Position numbers and translations under genes: made by a program. Source: Candidatus Latescibacter sp. (lineage in GTDB: Bacteria > Latescibacterota > Latescibacteria > Latescibacterales > Latescibacteraceae). From it: DNA of 32,170 nucleotides. Below the pieces are notes generated by a model that worked only from the letters and a program-made list of their open reading frames with translations, had not been told where the DNA came from and ran no database searches. The stretch lies in assembly GCA_030692375.1 (NCBI GenBank), contig JAUYCD010000140.1, positions 1 through 32,170 on the forward strand, written 5' to 3'. Below, in pieces: positions 13,968 to 22,675 of the stretch; positions within the stretch are counted from its first letter, which is position 1, and every line of letters begins with the position of its first letter.

Positions 13968-16878
13968 ATTCACTCTCCTCCCCGGAGATTTCCCTTCCTC
14001 CCCTGCATAGCAGGCGAAAATCACACCAGCGGGAATCTCTGCACTCGCCGGGAGGATACTCCCCCCTCCGTATTCTACCAACCGATGTGTGTGCGCTCTC
14101 ACAGGCCATCCGGATATATTCCGCCCAATCATCGCCTGTAACGGGCTTCCTTTCGGCTTTATAGCAGACATGGGCCATCTCGCGCAGGTTATAGAATACA
14201 CCATCATGGATGCTGCTGCCCGGAACGATCTGCTCAGTCGCCGCTTTCAAATAAAGAGGCGCCTGGAGGGCCTTACCGGAAACCAAATCTGAAAGCGATG
14301 CTTTGCAGTCTCCGGTCTTGTAATCTATGATACGGATACGGGGAGGCGTTTCGTTCGCATCGATGTCGATACGATCGATGCGGCCTGAAACCAGGACCAG
14401 GTCGCTTCCTTTTTCAAGACGAAGCGGAGGATATGGAGTTGCACAGGAGAAACTTTCAAGCCCGAAACCGGTCTCAAGAAAGAAGGGCCGAAAAGGTGCG
14501 GAGGAAAAGTATTCGGCCTCGTTTTCGAGAAAATATTCCATCCAGGCAAGAAGGAATTTTTTCTCGGCCAGCATCACCACCGGATGGAGTCCTGCAAAGG
14601 CATCGGCCTTTTCCGCGAACACCTGCCCGCTGATTTCCCTTATCAGGCTCTTCATGTCGTTGAGTTCATCCCGGCTGAAACCCGCCCGGCCCAGAGAGAT
14701 GCACCGCCGGTAAAACCGGGCCAGGATTTCATGGATGAGGATGCCCCGGTCAGACGCTTCCACCTCGCCGATAGTTTCCCTATCCACCCGAAGCCGGAGA
14801 ATACGGGCGAGGAAGAACCTGACCGGGCAGGAGGCATATTCTTCCAGTTCGGAAACGGAATACACCCGCCCGCCTCCCCACTCCCGGCTGACCGATTCGA
14901 GAAGAGCCGGGCTCTCAAGGATAAGTTCAGGTTCTTTTTGCATCCTGCTCCAGACGGCTAAAGACAGCTCCAGGCGGGCTGCGGCGGACTGGTCCCTCCT
15001 GCGCTGACCGGCGAGAATGACGGGGGCAAGTTCCGGATTCGCTTTCATCGCACGAATGATCTGCTCATCCCTGCCGCGGCGGTCGCAATACCCTCCCTCC
15101 CAGGCAGCGCCGGGGACTCCGCGATGAAAAGCATTCAGGCACCATGAAGCCGTATTCCCGCGAATCTCCCTTAGATAGGGTGAAACGGCCGGATCCCCGC
15201 CCTCATTGTCGATGCCGGGGAATGTCAGAAATAATTGTTCCGCGCCGTGCATGGACAGGTAAAAGAGGAGACTGTCCTCAGATTCGGCGTGCTTAAGCAT
15301 CTCACGGGCGTATACCGGATCATGGAGAGAGAAACCGCCTTGTCTTCCGGCGAAAGGCCTGTTATCCAGACCAGTGAGAAACACGATCCTGCGGGTGGCA
15401 TAACGGGCATGGTTCACGTCGGCCAAAAGCACCCCTTTTCCTGCGCAGGGCTGTTCGATAATGAAGGCATCCCGGAGAAACAAAACGAGAAGGCGATGCA
15501 ATTCAGTAACTTTCACCATTTTACGAAGGGGGGAATAGAACCGGGCGAATGCATCGAGAAGCTCCTTTAGGCGCTCGAATGCCGCGGCTTCCGAAAGCGC
15601 GCACTCAGGGTCTCCGCCGCCGTCCAGATTATTCCGGATGTTGAGCCATTCGATCATTCTCTTCACACTGGATATGAAGCCTTCGGGAGAATCAATATCG
15701 GCAAGCATGCAGCTCCAGCCGCGGTCATCCGTCTCCGGGCCGGCGGGTGTTCCGGTTTTCCGTGTCCGGTCGCCGGTGTATTGCGAGGAGAGAACTCCCG
15801 CCGCCAGCTCATCGTCATCCGGGTGAATGGAGGACTGGATCGCATCGAGAACGACCCTAACCACGGGATGAGTGGAAAGCGGACGCCGAACTCCTCCTTC
15901 CACTTGAATCCCATTCTTCCGCAGGGCGATGTCCAGGGGAGTTCCATAGCCCGGCCTTGACCGTGCGACAATCATGATGTCATGATGTTCCCAGATACCC
16001 CGGGCGATCTTATCCCGTATGAAGCCCGCGATCCACCCGGCTTCGGCTTCTTCGCTGCGAAAGGTATGAATCTGCACATCGCCGGGAGTTACGGTCCCTG
16101 TCCAGGTTCCGCCGCGGAAACCCCGCACGACCACACCTGTACCGCCTTCTTTTTTGGAATCTACCCGGACAACCCTCCCTCCCAGCTCTTCCAGACGGGA
16201 ACGGAGTTTACCGGGCAGGTCAAAAAGTTGAGGCCGCGAAGGATCATCCGGAATACTCACCGCGCTCCGGCTGAAACCGGCCATGAGCCGGGAGATGAAC
16301 TGAAACTGCCTCTCGGTAAGGTCATAGAAACCGTGGGCGATGAGCGGCCCACCGAACCCCTGTGAGAACCGCTCCGCCCGGTCGTCCGAAAGCGCCATCA
16401 TCACTACGCCTTCATGGTCGGCGGCCCGGAGCCGTTTCAGGTGCACATCGTACGCGGCGGCGACAGCCTCTATTTCACGGGCGCGGATGAAGGTTTTATC
16501 CGTGCTGCGGATATCTGCAAGATACAAAAGAATGGTATTGATAAAACCGGGATACCCGGCAATTGTGGAATAATAGGAGCTCCGGCCGATACGGCTCGCT
16601 GCAAGCTCTCCGGCCAGGGCTCGTTTTACCGGGGGATCTATCATTTCGGCAGCGACACCGGCTTGAGACAGGATGGCCAGAGCAAGTCCCTCCATCGTAT
16701 AGACCCGGTGGCCGGTGAATCCGTTTCCGGATAGCACGGCCAGTTTCCTCTCCAGTGCGGCAACCGAGCCGCTGTCGGGAACCACGGCGCAGACCGGCCC
16801 CAGACGGAGGGGGGTCCGTTTCAAAAGGGCGTCGAGATTGGCTTCCGGGTCGGGTCCGGCAAAGATGGTAAGATTCAT
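13954..16878 (-). CDS. addB: AddB-type PD-(D/E)XK nuclease/helicase-like subunit
   Basis: AddB partners AddA in DNA end processing and Chi recognition. This 974-residue protein has an inactivated-helicase look. Its N-terminus (TIFAGPDPEANLDALL) lacks a Walker A GxGKT/S, while the body keeps the family layout, for example GFYDLTERQFQFISRLM near 185-200 and LADVNHARYATRRIVFLTGL near 490. The C-terminal nuclease is intact: SCPVRFFLARIL, ILIHEILARFY, VSGRIDRIDID, RIIDYKTGD (ending about 857), QAPLYLKAA. Cysteines in SCPVRFF and in CRDSRWCDFRLLC near the end are placed to hold an iron-sulfur cluster, though their spacing is C-x5-C-x5-C instead of C-x2-C-x5-C. Its end overlaps the addA start, so the two are translationally coupled. 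The ribosome site before 16878 is weak. Confidence 0.93.
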   Translation of the reverse strand: MNLTIFAGPDPEANLDALLKRTPLRLGPVCAVVPDSGSVAALERKLAVLSGNGFTGHRVYTMEGLALAILSQAGVAAEMIDPPVKRALAGELAASRIGRSSYYSTIAGYPGFINTILLYLADIRSTDKTFIRAREIEAVAAAYDVHLKRLRAADHEGVVMMALSDDRAERFSQGFGGPLIAHGFYDLTERQFQFISRLMAGFSRSAVSIPDDPSRPQLFDLPGKLRSRLEELGGRVVRVDSKKEGGTGVVVRGFRGGTWTGTVTPGDVQIHTFRSEEAEAGWIAGFIRDKIARGIWEHHDIMIVARSRPGYGTPLDIALRKNGIQVEGGVRRPLSTHPVVRVVLDAIQSSIHPDDDELAAGVLSSQYTGDRTRKTGTPAGPETDDRGWSCMLADIDSPEGFISSVKRMIEWLNIRNNLDGGGDPECALSEAAAFERLKELLDAFARFYSPLRKMVKVTELHRLLVLFLRDAFIIEQPCAGKGVLLADVNHARYATRRIVFLTGLDNRPFAGRQGGFSLHDPVYAREMLKHAESEDSLLFYLSMHGAEQLFLTFPGIDNEGGDPAVSPYLREIRGNTASWCLNAFHRGVPGAAWEGGYCDRRGRDEQIIRAMKANPELAPVILAGQRRRDQSAAARLELSLAVWSRMQKEPELILESPALLESVSREWGGGRVYSVSELEEYASCPVRFFLARILRLRVDRETIGEVEASDRGILIHEILARFYRRCISLGRAGFSRDELNDMKSLIREISGQVFAEKADAFAGLHPVVMLAEKKFLLAWMEYFLENEAEYFSSAPFRPFFLETGFGLESFSCATPYPPLRLEKGSDLVLVSGRIDRIDIDANETPPRIRIIDYKTGDCKASLSDLVSGKALQAPLYLKAATEQIVPGSSIHDGVFYNLREMAHVCYKAERKPVTGDDWAEYIRMACESAHTSVGRIRRGEYPPGECRDSRWCDFRLLCRGGREISGEESEYADS

Positions 16879-17012
16879 GGTATTCCCAGGTTCAGGTAAA
16901 CGGGAAATAATCGTTTATTTCTTGAAATATACGGGAAAAAGGGCTGAGGTGAAACAGGAAAGCGGGGCTTTCACCGGACTTCCTATGCAAAATTGTCTGA
17001 CGGATGGTCAGG

Positions 17013-17338
17013 ATGGAAGGATGACCGGGAAAAAGATTTCCTGGCCATCCCCTATATTTTTACATCAATATTTTGTAACTCTTTATGATGCTTATCTTTC
17101 CACGAAAATATATTCTTGAAAATATTCTCTGGTTCAAGTCCTCGTGAAGGACTAATCCCCCCTGTCCTTCGGACATCCCCCCTTGTTAAGGGGGGAATCA
17201 TGTTAGCAGGCAGCTTTTACCCCCTTAATAAGGGGGTCGCCGCTTTATGCGGCGGGGGGATTTTATCTAAAGAGAAGATAAGTGATATGGCATGCCTATC
17301 GCCGAATAAAAAATGGAAGGATGACCGGGAAAAAGATT
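17013..17338. repeat. 26-bp perfect direct repeat, copies exactly 300 nt apart
   Basis: The same 26 bases (beginning ATGGAAGGATGACC and ending AAAGATT) occur at 17013-17038 and 17313-17338. The 274 nt between them hold two family A palindromes. The first copy also forms the loop of the 17002-17050 stem. The flanks of the two copies differ. Confidence 0.85.
17155..17262. repeat. Two tandem repeat family A units
   Basis: The first unit (17155-17197) reads ATCCCCCCTGTCC, loop TTC, GGACATCCCCCC, TTGTTAA, GGGGGGA, matching the copies at 10366-10492. The second (17220-17262) is CCCCCTTAATAAGGGGG followed by the stem CGCCGC, loop TTTAT, GCGGCG and a run of G. They sit between the two 26-bp direct repeats. 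Confidence 0.75.
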
Positions 17339-17550
17339 AGTCCTTGCAAATCAGTAAAATTTCATATTTTTTTAAACTATTTTCTTTTTTCGGGTGTCAA
17401 ACAGGCATAAAAAAGAAAGACAAGGCGAAGGGTGACAATAACCGGAACCGGGGAAAAACACGATTTATACAGAGCTTCTCATCGAATACCGGAAAATATA
17501 AATGTATATCCCGGTTTCCACGAAAACTTTGAAAAAGGAGAATGAAAACA

Positions 17551-18651
17551 ATGACTCGTAAAAGACTCTTTTCGTTCCTGCTCTTTTTCACTCTGCTGAT
17601 TATTCTGGTTGCGGCAGTGGCTCAGACGCAGGTGCAGAGACCGAAGGCAAACTTCGTTGACCGTATTTCCGCCGTGCTGGAAAAGGCCGGCTGCCCGCTT
17701 TCTCAGCGCCAGCTCGATGCGATTGCAAAGATCACGCCCGGACCGGACGCCCGTGGCGCCATGCAAAAGATTCTGAGCGATGACCAGAAAAAAGCCCTGC
17801 AAAGCGCGCTGAAACAGCAAAGAACGGGGCTTCAACTGAGAGGGATGGCGCAGAGACTAAAAGCAGCGGGTATCCCGCTCACCGATGACCAGATCGCCAA
17901 GATAAAAGCGCTCAAACTCGGCGAAGGAAAGGGCGCTCTCCAGTCCATCCTCACCGCCGATCAGGTGAACGCGCTGAAAAAGGGAGCAGGATTGAAACGT
18001 GAGCGTCTGGTTATTGGCGGGATCGCCGTGCAGCTCAAAAAAGCCGGATATCCGCTCTCCGTAAGACAAATAGCACAAATCAAGAATTTGGTAAAAGGAG
18101 CAAAATCCCGCGACGCACTCATGAACATCCTCACTGCAGAGCAGAAAGTCGCGCTCAAGAAGCCTTTCGTGGACAGGCTGGCAGCAAGATTAAAAGCTGC
18201 CGGACAGCCGCTTTCTGATGAGCAATTGAAATCCATCAATGCTATTATGCCTGGTAAAAACGCCCGTGAGCAGGTGAAAGCTATCCTGACTTCCGAACAG
18301 GTTTCCGCCCTGAAAAAAAGTATCAGCGAAGCCGCGCCGAGCACAGGAACTACAGATAAAGCGACTGCGGCAGGTGAAACGCCCAGGGTGTTCAATGCTC
18401 TTAAACCGAATTATCCCAACCCGTTCAACCCCAGCACCACAATCGAGTACAGTATCGTCCAGCCGGGGAATGTCCGGGTGCAGATCTTCGGCATCAACGG
18501 CCAGCTCATCTCCACCCTGGTGGACTCCTACCAGGCTGCGGGCTGGCACAGCGCCACCTGGAACGCCGGGAACCTCGCCGGAGGCATGTATATCTGCACT
18601 GTCACTTCCGGCGGTTTCACCCAGTCAAGGAAAATGACCCTGCTGAAATAA
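17551..18651 (+). CDS. Secreted protein of four helical repeats with type IX secretion sorting domain
   Basis: The protein has a signal peptide (LFSFLLFFTLLIILVAAVA), then four degenerate repeats of about 50-60 residues, then an Ala/Thr-rich linker, then a C-terminal T9SS type A sorting domain. Each repeat reads roughly LKxAGxPLSxxQLxxIxxL, then a Gly-containing turn with a basic or acidic pair, then ALxxILTxEQxxALKK; clear examples start at AGCPLSQRQLDAI, AGIPLTDDQIAKI, AGYPLSVRQIAQI and AGQPLSDEQLKSI. The tail has NYPNPFNPSTTIEY, VRVQIFGINGQLI, AGWHSATWNAGNLAGGMY and a final KMTLLK. It should cross the outer membrane by T9SS and be anchored or released. The LTxxQ rhythm recalls Spy/CpxP-like helical proteins, but no homology is claimed. 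The ATG at 17551 is chosen because GGAG lies 10 nt upstream; the ATG at 17542 is too close to it. A strong terminator follows. Confidence 0.88.
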   Translation: MTRKRLFSFLLFFTLLIILVAAVAQTQVQRPKANFVDRISAVLEKAGCPLSQRQLDAIAKITPGPDARGAMQKILSDDQKKALQSALKQQRTGLQLRGMAQRLKAAGIPLTDDQIAKIKALKLGEGKGALQSILTADQVNALKKGAGLKRERLVIGGIAVQLKKAGYPLSVRQIAQIKNLVKGAKSRDALMNILTAEQKVALKKPFVDRLAARLKAAGQPLSDEQLKSINAIMPGKNAREQVKAILTSEQVSALKKSISEAAPSTGTTDKATAAGETPRVFNALKPNYPNPFNPSTTIEYSIVQPGNVRVQIFGINGQLISTLVDSYQAAGWHSATWNAGNLAGGMYICTVTSGGFTQSRKMTLLK

Positions 18652-18688
18652 CACCTCTTTAATAAACTTCCAGCGATAAAAAACAAAT

Positions 18689-18714
18689 AGGAGGGGGATT
18701 TGTCCCCTCCTTTT
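18689..18714 (+). terminator. Rho-independent terminator after the T9SS-tailed gene
   Basis: AGGAGGGG at 18689-18696 pairs perfectly with CCCCTCCT at 18704-18711 around a 7-nt loop, followed by TTTT (through 18714). It lies 38 nt after the stop codon. Confidence 0.8.
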
Positions 18715-18778
18715 GCATTATTATCCATTGTAAATGATATAGTAAAAAAGGAAATTTTACCTTCTACTCAGCTTTTTT

Positions 18779-18923
18779 AACCTCACCCCCTGTCCCCCTC
18801 TCAGCCAGGAGAGGGGGTAACTCATTATGCGCCTTGTTCTTACCATCTCATAACTCCGGGGTCCCCGCAAGTGCTTGCACTTGTGGGGTGGATAGAGAGG
18901 GTGGCCGAAGGCCGGGCGAGGTT
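18779..18923. repeat. Composite repeat family B, full-length copy
   Basis: The element is bounded by AACCTCACCC (18779-18788) and GGGCGAGGTT (18914-18923), a 9-of-10 terminal inverted repeat. Inside are CCCCCTCTC/GAGAGGGGG (18794-18817), a stem CCCCGCAAGTGC/GCACTTGTGGGG, and the block GTGGCCGAAGGCC near the right end. Read on the opposite strand, its modules match in order those of the copy at 26790-26899. It fills most of the 341-nt gap 18652-18992 between convergent genes; beyond it and the terminator I see nothing there. Confidence 0.75.
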
Positions 18924-18992
18924 ATCGTCAATTCAGAGAGCTTTTTCATACTTTTTGCCGGATCATCATCCCTCATCCTTCATCCTTGTCTT

Positions 18993-19754
18993 TTACAGCC
19001 CCCCGATCGGAAGCTGTCCCACGGAATACGGGACAAAAACCCCCGCTTTCAGATTCTTAATCGCAGCGTCTATGACCGCCTGCCCGCCTTTCATGCAGAA
19101 GAGGCCGTGCCCCGGAAAGAGGCTGTCGATGCCGAGACCGCCCAGACGGGGAAGGCTCGCGTGGTAATCAAGCAGGTTCGACCCCGGATAGTTGAGGAGG
19201 CCGAGGACTCCACCCCAGAAGAACATATCGCCGTCGAACATGCACCTGAGACCGTCCAGTTCCATGAGGTAGCATACCGAATCGGGCGAATGGCCGGTTA
19301 TGTTCAGCGCGGTGATATGGACTCCCCCGATATCGAATTCTTCGGCGTCGCTGACTGCATGATCCACCGGGCAGTGTATATAGAAGTAGTCGGGAGCGTA
19401 GAGGCCGCAGGCTTTGGCGTCGTTTACCCAGAGTTCCTCGTCATTCCCCTGTTCGAGCATGTACTTTCCGACATTCCCACTGATCCATACCTGGCACCCG
19501 AACCGGTCTTTGAGCGCCTTTGCCCCACGGGCATGGTCGGTATGGTGGTGGGTCAGGAGAATGTGGCTGATTTTCTTCGGATTGAATCCTTCCGCTTTGA
19601 TGGAACCGATAAGGCCCTCGGTGTCGTAGCCGTTTCCCGCATCGATGAGAAAGATCCCCTTCGGCCCTTTGATCAGGTAAATATGGCAGTCGCCGCCTTC
19701 GGTCAGCCCCAGGGGGGTGTCGCCGACCAGGTAGATTGATGGTGTAATCCGCAT
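18993..19754 (-). CDS. MBL-fold metallo-hydrolase
   Basis: The 253-residue protein has the metallo-beta-lactamase superfamily signature THHHTDH at 68-74 (H-x-H-x-D-H), preceded by IFLIDAGNG at 34-42. Further metal ligands are in ITGHSPDSVCYL, MFDGDMFFWGG and the closing LFPGHG. It should be a cytoplasmic di-zinc hydrolase of the glyoxalase-II or lactonase-like branch; the substrate cannot be read from sequence. The ATG at 19754 is chosen over the longer open frame to 19868, because GGAGG lies 7 nt upstream and the protein then begins MRITPSIYLVGD, normal for the family. It is divergent from the transglutaminase-like gene across a 146-nt A/T-rich gap. Confidence 0.88.
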   Translation of the reverse strand: MRITPSIYLVGDTPLGLTEGGDCHIYLIKGPKGIFLIDAGNGYDTEGLIGSIKAEGFNPKKISHILLTHHHTDHARGAKALKDRFGCQVWISGNVGKYMLEQGNDEELWVNDAKACGLYAPDYFYIHCPVDHAVSDAEEFDIGGVHITALNITGHSPDSVCYLMELDGLRCMFDGDMFFWGGVLGLLNYPGSNLLDYHASLPRLGGLGIDSLFPGHGLFCMKGGQAVIDAAIKNLKAGVFVPYSVGQLPIGGL

Positions 19755-19900
19755 GGCTGTTCCTCCGCTGAAAGTGAAAAAATTGTGTGGTTTATGTCGA
19801 AATATAACATGTATCTTACAACGAAGAAAGTAAGTATCATACGAATCAGTGGTACAGACAATATTCAAAATATACTTTTTAACAACGGAGGCTGTTTGAT

Positions 19901-22666
19901 ATGATTTATTCCGTTATTAAACTAAAGAGCGCCGCCTGGCTCTTATCCATTATAATTGCCTTCTCTTCTCCTTGCCTTGCCCAGAAGAAACCAACTGTCC
20001 CGGATATCAGCACCACCATCGCAGAGGACATTTCCGATTTCACATGGGCGCGGGTCTCATTTCGTATAAAACCGCCAACTAAAGAAGCGATCCTCTGGTT
20101 CTACGCCTATCAGTACTATGACAATTCCCTCCCGCTCCGTATCGAGGTGAACGGACACGCGGCGGCGTACAACTCGGAAAAAGGGAAGGGCAAGTTTATC
20201 TGGCATAAAACCAACATTCCGGCTAATTACTTTTCCCCGGGAGTCAACCGGATTGTTTTCAGAACCGATTCATCGGCAACAAATTCCTGGGCAATAGGGG
20301 CGGAATGGGCGGAAAACCCCCGGGGCAGCGCCAAATCCTCCAACCGCGGCAAAAGCTGGTACACCGCCAATCTCGGGTATAACTACAGCCTGGTGGGAAA
20401 TTATGCCGTCCGCCTGACCGATGGCGGAGGAAATGCGCTGGCAGTGACTCTTCTCGAGCCGGAAAAAGGAAAAAGGCCTGTTGCACGAGCTTTCTCGCCG
20501 AAAGTTGATCCATTTCCCGCCGGGAAAGGACAATTTGAGGCATTTTCTTTTGAACGGTCCTTTTCCGGGAAAGAACTGTTTGACTGTCCGCGCGACACGC
20601 ACATTGAAACAGACGGGAATCTCCCGATTTTCCGGCTCAAGCGCGGCGAGTTGATCAAGGACGAGGACGGCAACGCCCAGTTCAACATCGACCGCACTGC
20701 CTTCGAGCGAACAGATTCCCTCAAAGTGCCCTGGTGGCTCGGAGAGCAGGTGACCGACACCGTGTGGATAAAAAAAGTGCTGGAATTGAAAAATCCGGAG
20801 ACTGATAAAGCCGCCCTGATGTTCTTTTACGAGATTCAGGCCCATTATCCGCGAAAAGGCGGCTACTGGAGCGTCGAGGGCGGCTCGCAGTCGCCGCTCC
20901 ATGTCATCATCAACGGAACCGAGCTTCCCCCGATCAAACCGGACATCGGATACCGCAACCGTACCGAAGACTGGCGTCAGGTGGACTTTCCGCCCGGTCT
21001 CCTGAAGAAGGGCATCAACACTGTGGTCATGCACGCAGAAAAAGGCGGAGACTGGCGGTTTGCATACGAGAATTCCGTCTCTCCCAACCGGAGCGCACGG
21101 AGCATGGACGGCGGAAAAACCTGGGACTACAACCGCCTCGGCGAAAACCGTAACGAAAACGGCGAATACCTGGTTCGTTTTCTCCTGGACCGCTGTCATG
21201 AACAGGGAATGGTCTGGTCGGCGTCAATCGCCCTCTGGGAGAAAGACGGGAAGGGTTTTCTCACGCCTGTGAAGAATCTCGAAGTATCCGTTACTCTCGA
21301 AGGCGAGACTCCGGCGGGCGCTATGTTCCGGCCGCAGGTCAGGTTCGGGACGACGCCGGTTCCCGGGGAGGATTCCTGGACTGACTGGGGAGAACCTTCC
21401 TACGGGAAGAATCTTACCATGCAGGTTCCCGGACAGGATTTCCGGTACATGCAGTGGCGCGCAGTTCTCAGCACACGTTCGCTGAAAATTACGCCGCGGC
21501 TGACCGGAGTCCGCCTCATAGTAAAGGGAGAGCGCGGAACCTTCCCGGACGGGAAATATGTGACCCTTTCCTCCCTCGACAACCCGCCGCTAAGGCTGGG
21601 AAGCCTGGAAAGGAAGTATGATTCTTATGGCAACGAGATTCTCAGGGAGCTTCGGGAAAGGTATCATCTCGACGATGTGGTGAAAGACGGGCGCACAGAG
21701 CTGGAAAAACTGGCACTCCTTGCTTCCTGGGTCCATGAGTCCCGTTTTTCATCGGCGAAAGAGGGAGAACAGCACCGCAGTAAAAACGGCATCGATAGCC
21801 GCACCACACACTGGGCGCCCAACAACGCGCTCTGGGCTTTGAACATGTTCAGCCGCGGTTACGGCCACCTGGACAGACGGTTCGGCTCTCACTGTCATGA
21901 TTACAACAGCGCTTTTGTGGGCTGCTGCGAGGCGCTCGGATTTGTCGCCCGCCCGCTCATCATGACCCGTGCGGAATCAGCGCTCGGAGGTCACAGTTTC
22001 CCCGAAGTCTGGTCCAACGAATTCAACCGGTGGATTTTAGTCGACGCTTACGTGAACGCTTATTATCTCCGTGATGACGGCGTCCCGGCCAACACCATGG
22101 AAATCCACGAAGCGCAATTCGATTCCACCCTATTCAAGCGCATCTCCACCTTCCAGATGGACCGTATCTCTTCTCCTGCCCGGAAAGCCGCCGGGGACGC
22201 CTACAAACCCCAGGTGAAGGAATGCCCGCGCGGGTATGAATCCTTCGGCATCTGGCTCCGCTCCGATCTCATGAATGAACCGGCGCCCTATCCAATCTGG
22301 GACGGCGTCCACTCATTCCGCTGGGATGGCCGTCTCTGGTACGACGATCCGCGCGCGCAGTCATTCGCCGAATTCAGCCGCTACTCGAACCGTGCGGACG
22401 ACCTGTACTTTTCTGTGAACCAGTGTTTCATCAATCCGGAATACCGGGGAGGCGACTTGGTGGTTATCAGGCTCTCACATACCATGCCCAATTTCCGGTG
22501 CTATGAGGTGCGGTTCGACCGCCGGGGGGAATGGACTGAATACCGGAGCGATTTCCCGGTCAAACTGCATAAAGGGGAAAATGTCATTGAAATCCGGCCG
22601 GTCAATCTCTGGGGAATAAAGGGCGCCGCAAGCACGGTGACAATGTCGAATAAGCTGCCGGGGTAA
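19901..22666 (+). CDS. Large secreted protein with duplicated sandwich domains and a transglutaminase-like core
   Basis: The 921-residue protein has a signal peptide (SAAWLLSIIIAFSSPCLA, about 27 residues). Two related beta-sandwich-like segments follow. Segment one, about 45-165, contains PLRIEVNG, SPGVNRIVF, SNRGKSWYTANLGYN and VGNYAVRL. Segment two, about 290-430, contains PLHVIINGTEL, KKGINTVVMHAEKGGDWRF, SMDGGKTWDYNRLGEN and NGEYLVRFL. Residues about 600-760 form a transglutaminase/protease-like core with a full Cys-His-Asp triad: C665 in SHCHDYNSAF, H698 in GGHSFPEVW, D715 in WILVDAYVN. The C-terminal part is another beta-rich domain. Such proteins act on peptides or sugar-linked peptides outside the cell; the substrate is unknown. 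GGAGG lies 9 nt before the ATG. A MITE-like element begins just after the stop codon. Confidence 0.87.
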   Translation: MIYSVIKLKSAAWLLSIIIAFSSPCLAQKKPTVPDISTTIAEDISDFTWARVSFRIKPPTKEAILWFYAYQYYDNSLPLRIEVNGHAAAYNSEKGKGKFIWHKTNIPANYFSPGVNRIVFRTDSSATNSWAIGAEWAENPRGSAKSSNRGKSWYTANLGYNYSLVGNYAVRLTDGGGNALAVTLLEPEKGKRPVARAFSPKVDPFPAGKGQFEAFSFERSFSGKELFDCPRDTHIETDGNLPIFRLKRGELIKDEDGNAQFNIDRTAFERTDSLKVPWWLGEQVTDTVWIKKVLELKNPETDKAALMFFYEIQAHYPRKGGYWSVEGGSQSPLHVIINGTELPPIKPDIGYRNRTEDWRQVDFPPGLLKKGINTVVMHAEKGGDWRFAYENSVSPNRSARSMDGGKTWDYNRLGENRNENGEYLVRFLLDRCHEQGMVWSASIALWEKDGKGFLTPVKNLEVSVTLEGETPAGAMFRPQVRFGTTPVPGEDSWTDWGEPSYGKNLTMQVPGQDFRYMQWRAVLSTRSLKITPRLTGVRLIVKGERGTFPDGKYVTLSSLDNPPLRLGSLERKYDSYGNEILRELRERYHLDDVVKDGRTELEKLALLASWVHESRFSSAKEGEQHRSKNGIDSRTTHWAPNNALWALNMFSRGYGHLDRRFGSHCHDYNSAFVGCCEALGFVARPLIMTRAESALGGHSFPEVWSNEFNRWILVDAYVNAYYLRDDGVPANTMEIHEAQFDSTLFKRISTFQMDRISSPARKAAGDAYKPQVKECPRGYESFGIWLRSDLMNEPAPYPIWDGVHSFRWDGRLWYDDPRAQSFAEFSRYSNRADDLYFSVNQCFINPEYRGGDLVVIRLSHTMPNFRCYEVRFDRRGEWTEYRSDFPVKLHKGENVIEIRPVNLWGIKGAASTVTMSNKLPG

Positions 22667-22675
22667 TTCAGAAAT

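Larger units (their letters stand above)
16879..17550. other. 672-nt gene-free gap rich in repeats
   Basis: The gap separates the divergent addB and T9SS-tailed repeat protein genes. It contains a 12-bp-arm stem (GGATGGTCAGGA at 17002-17013 against TCCTGGCCATCC at 17039-17050, one mismatch), a 26-bp direct repeat, and two family A palindromes, all listed separately or described there. The remaining sequence is A/T-rich; I see no credible gene, tRNA or strong promoter in it. Confidence 0.7.

Noticed and set aside
13968-14207. 80-residue N-terminal extension of AddA
   Set aside because: It lies in addB coding sequence in another frame and has no family similarity; the ATG at 13967 has a ribosome site and the normal AddA start.
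17131-17152. tRNA T-arm-like string GGTTCAAGTCC
   Set aside because: The flanking 5-nt stem does not pair, and no acceptor, D or anticodon arm can be found around it.
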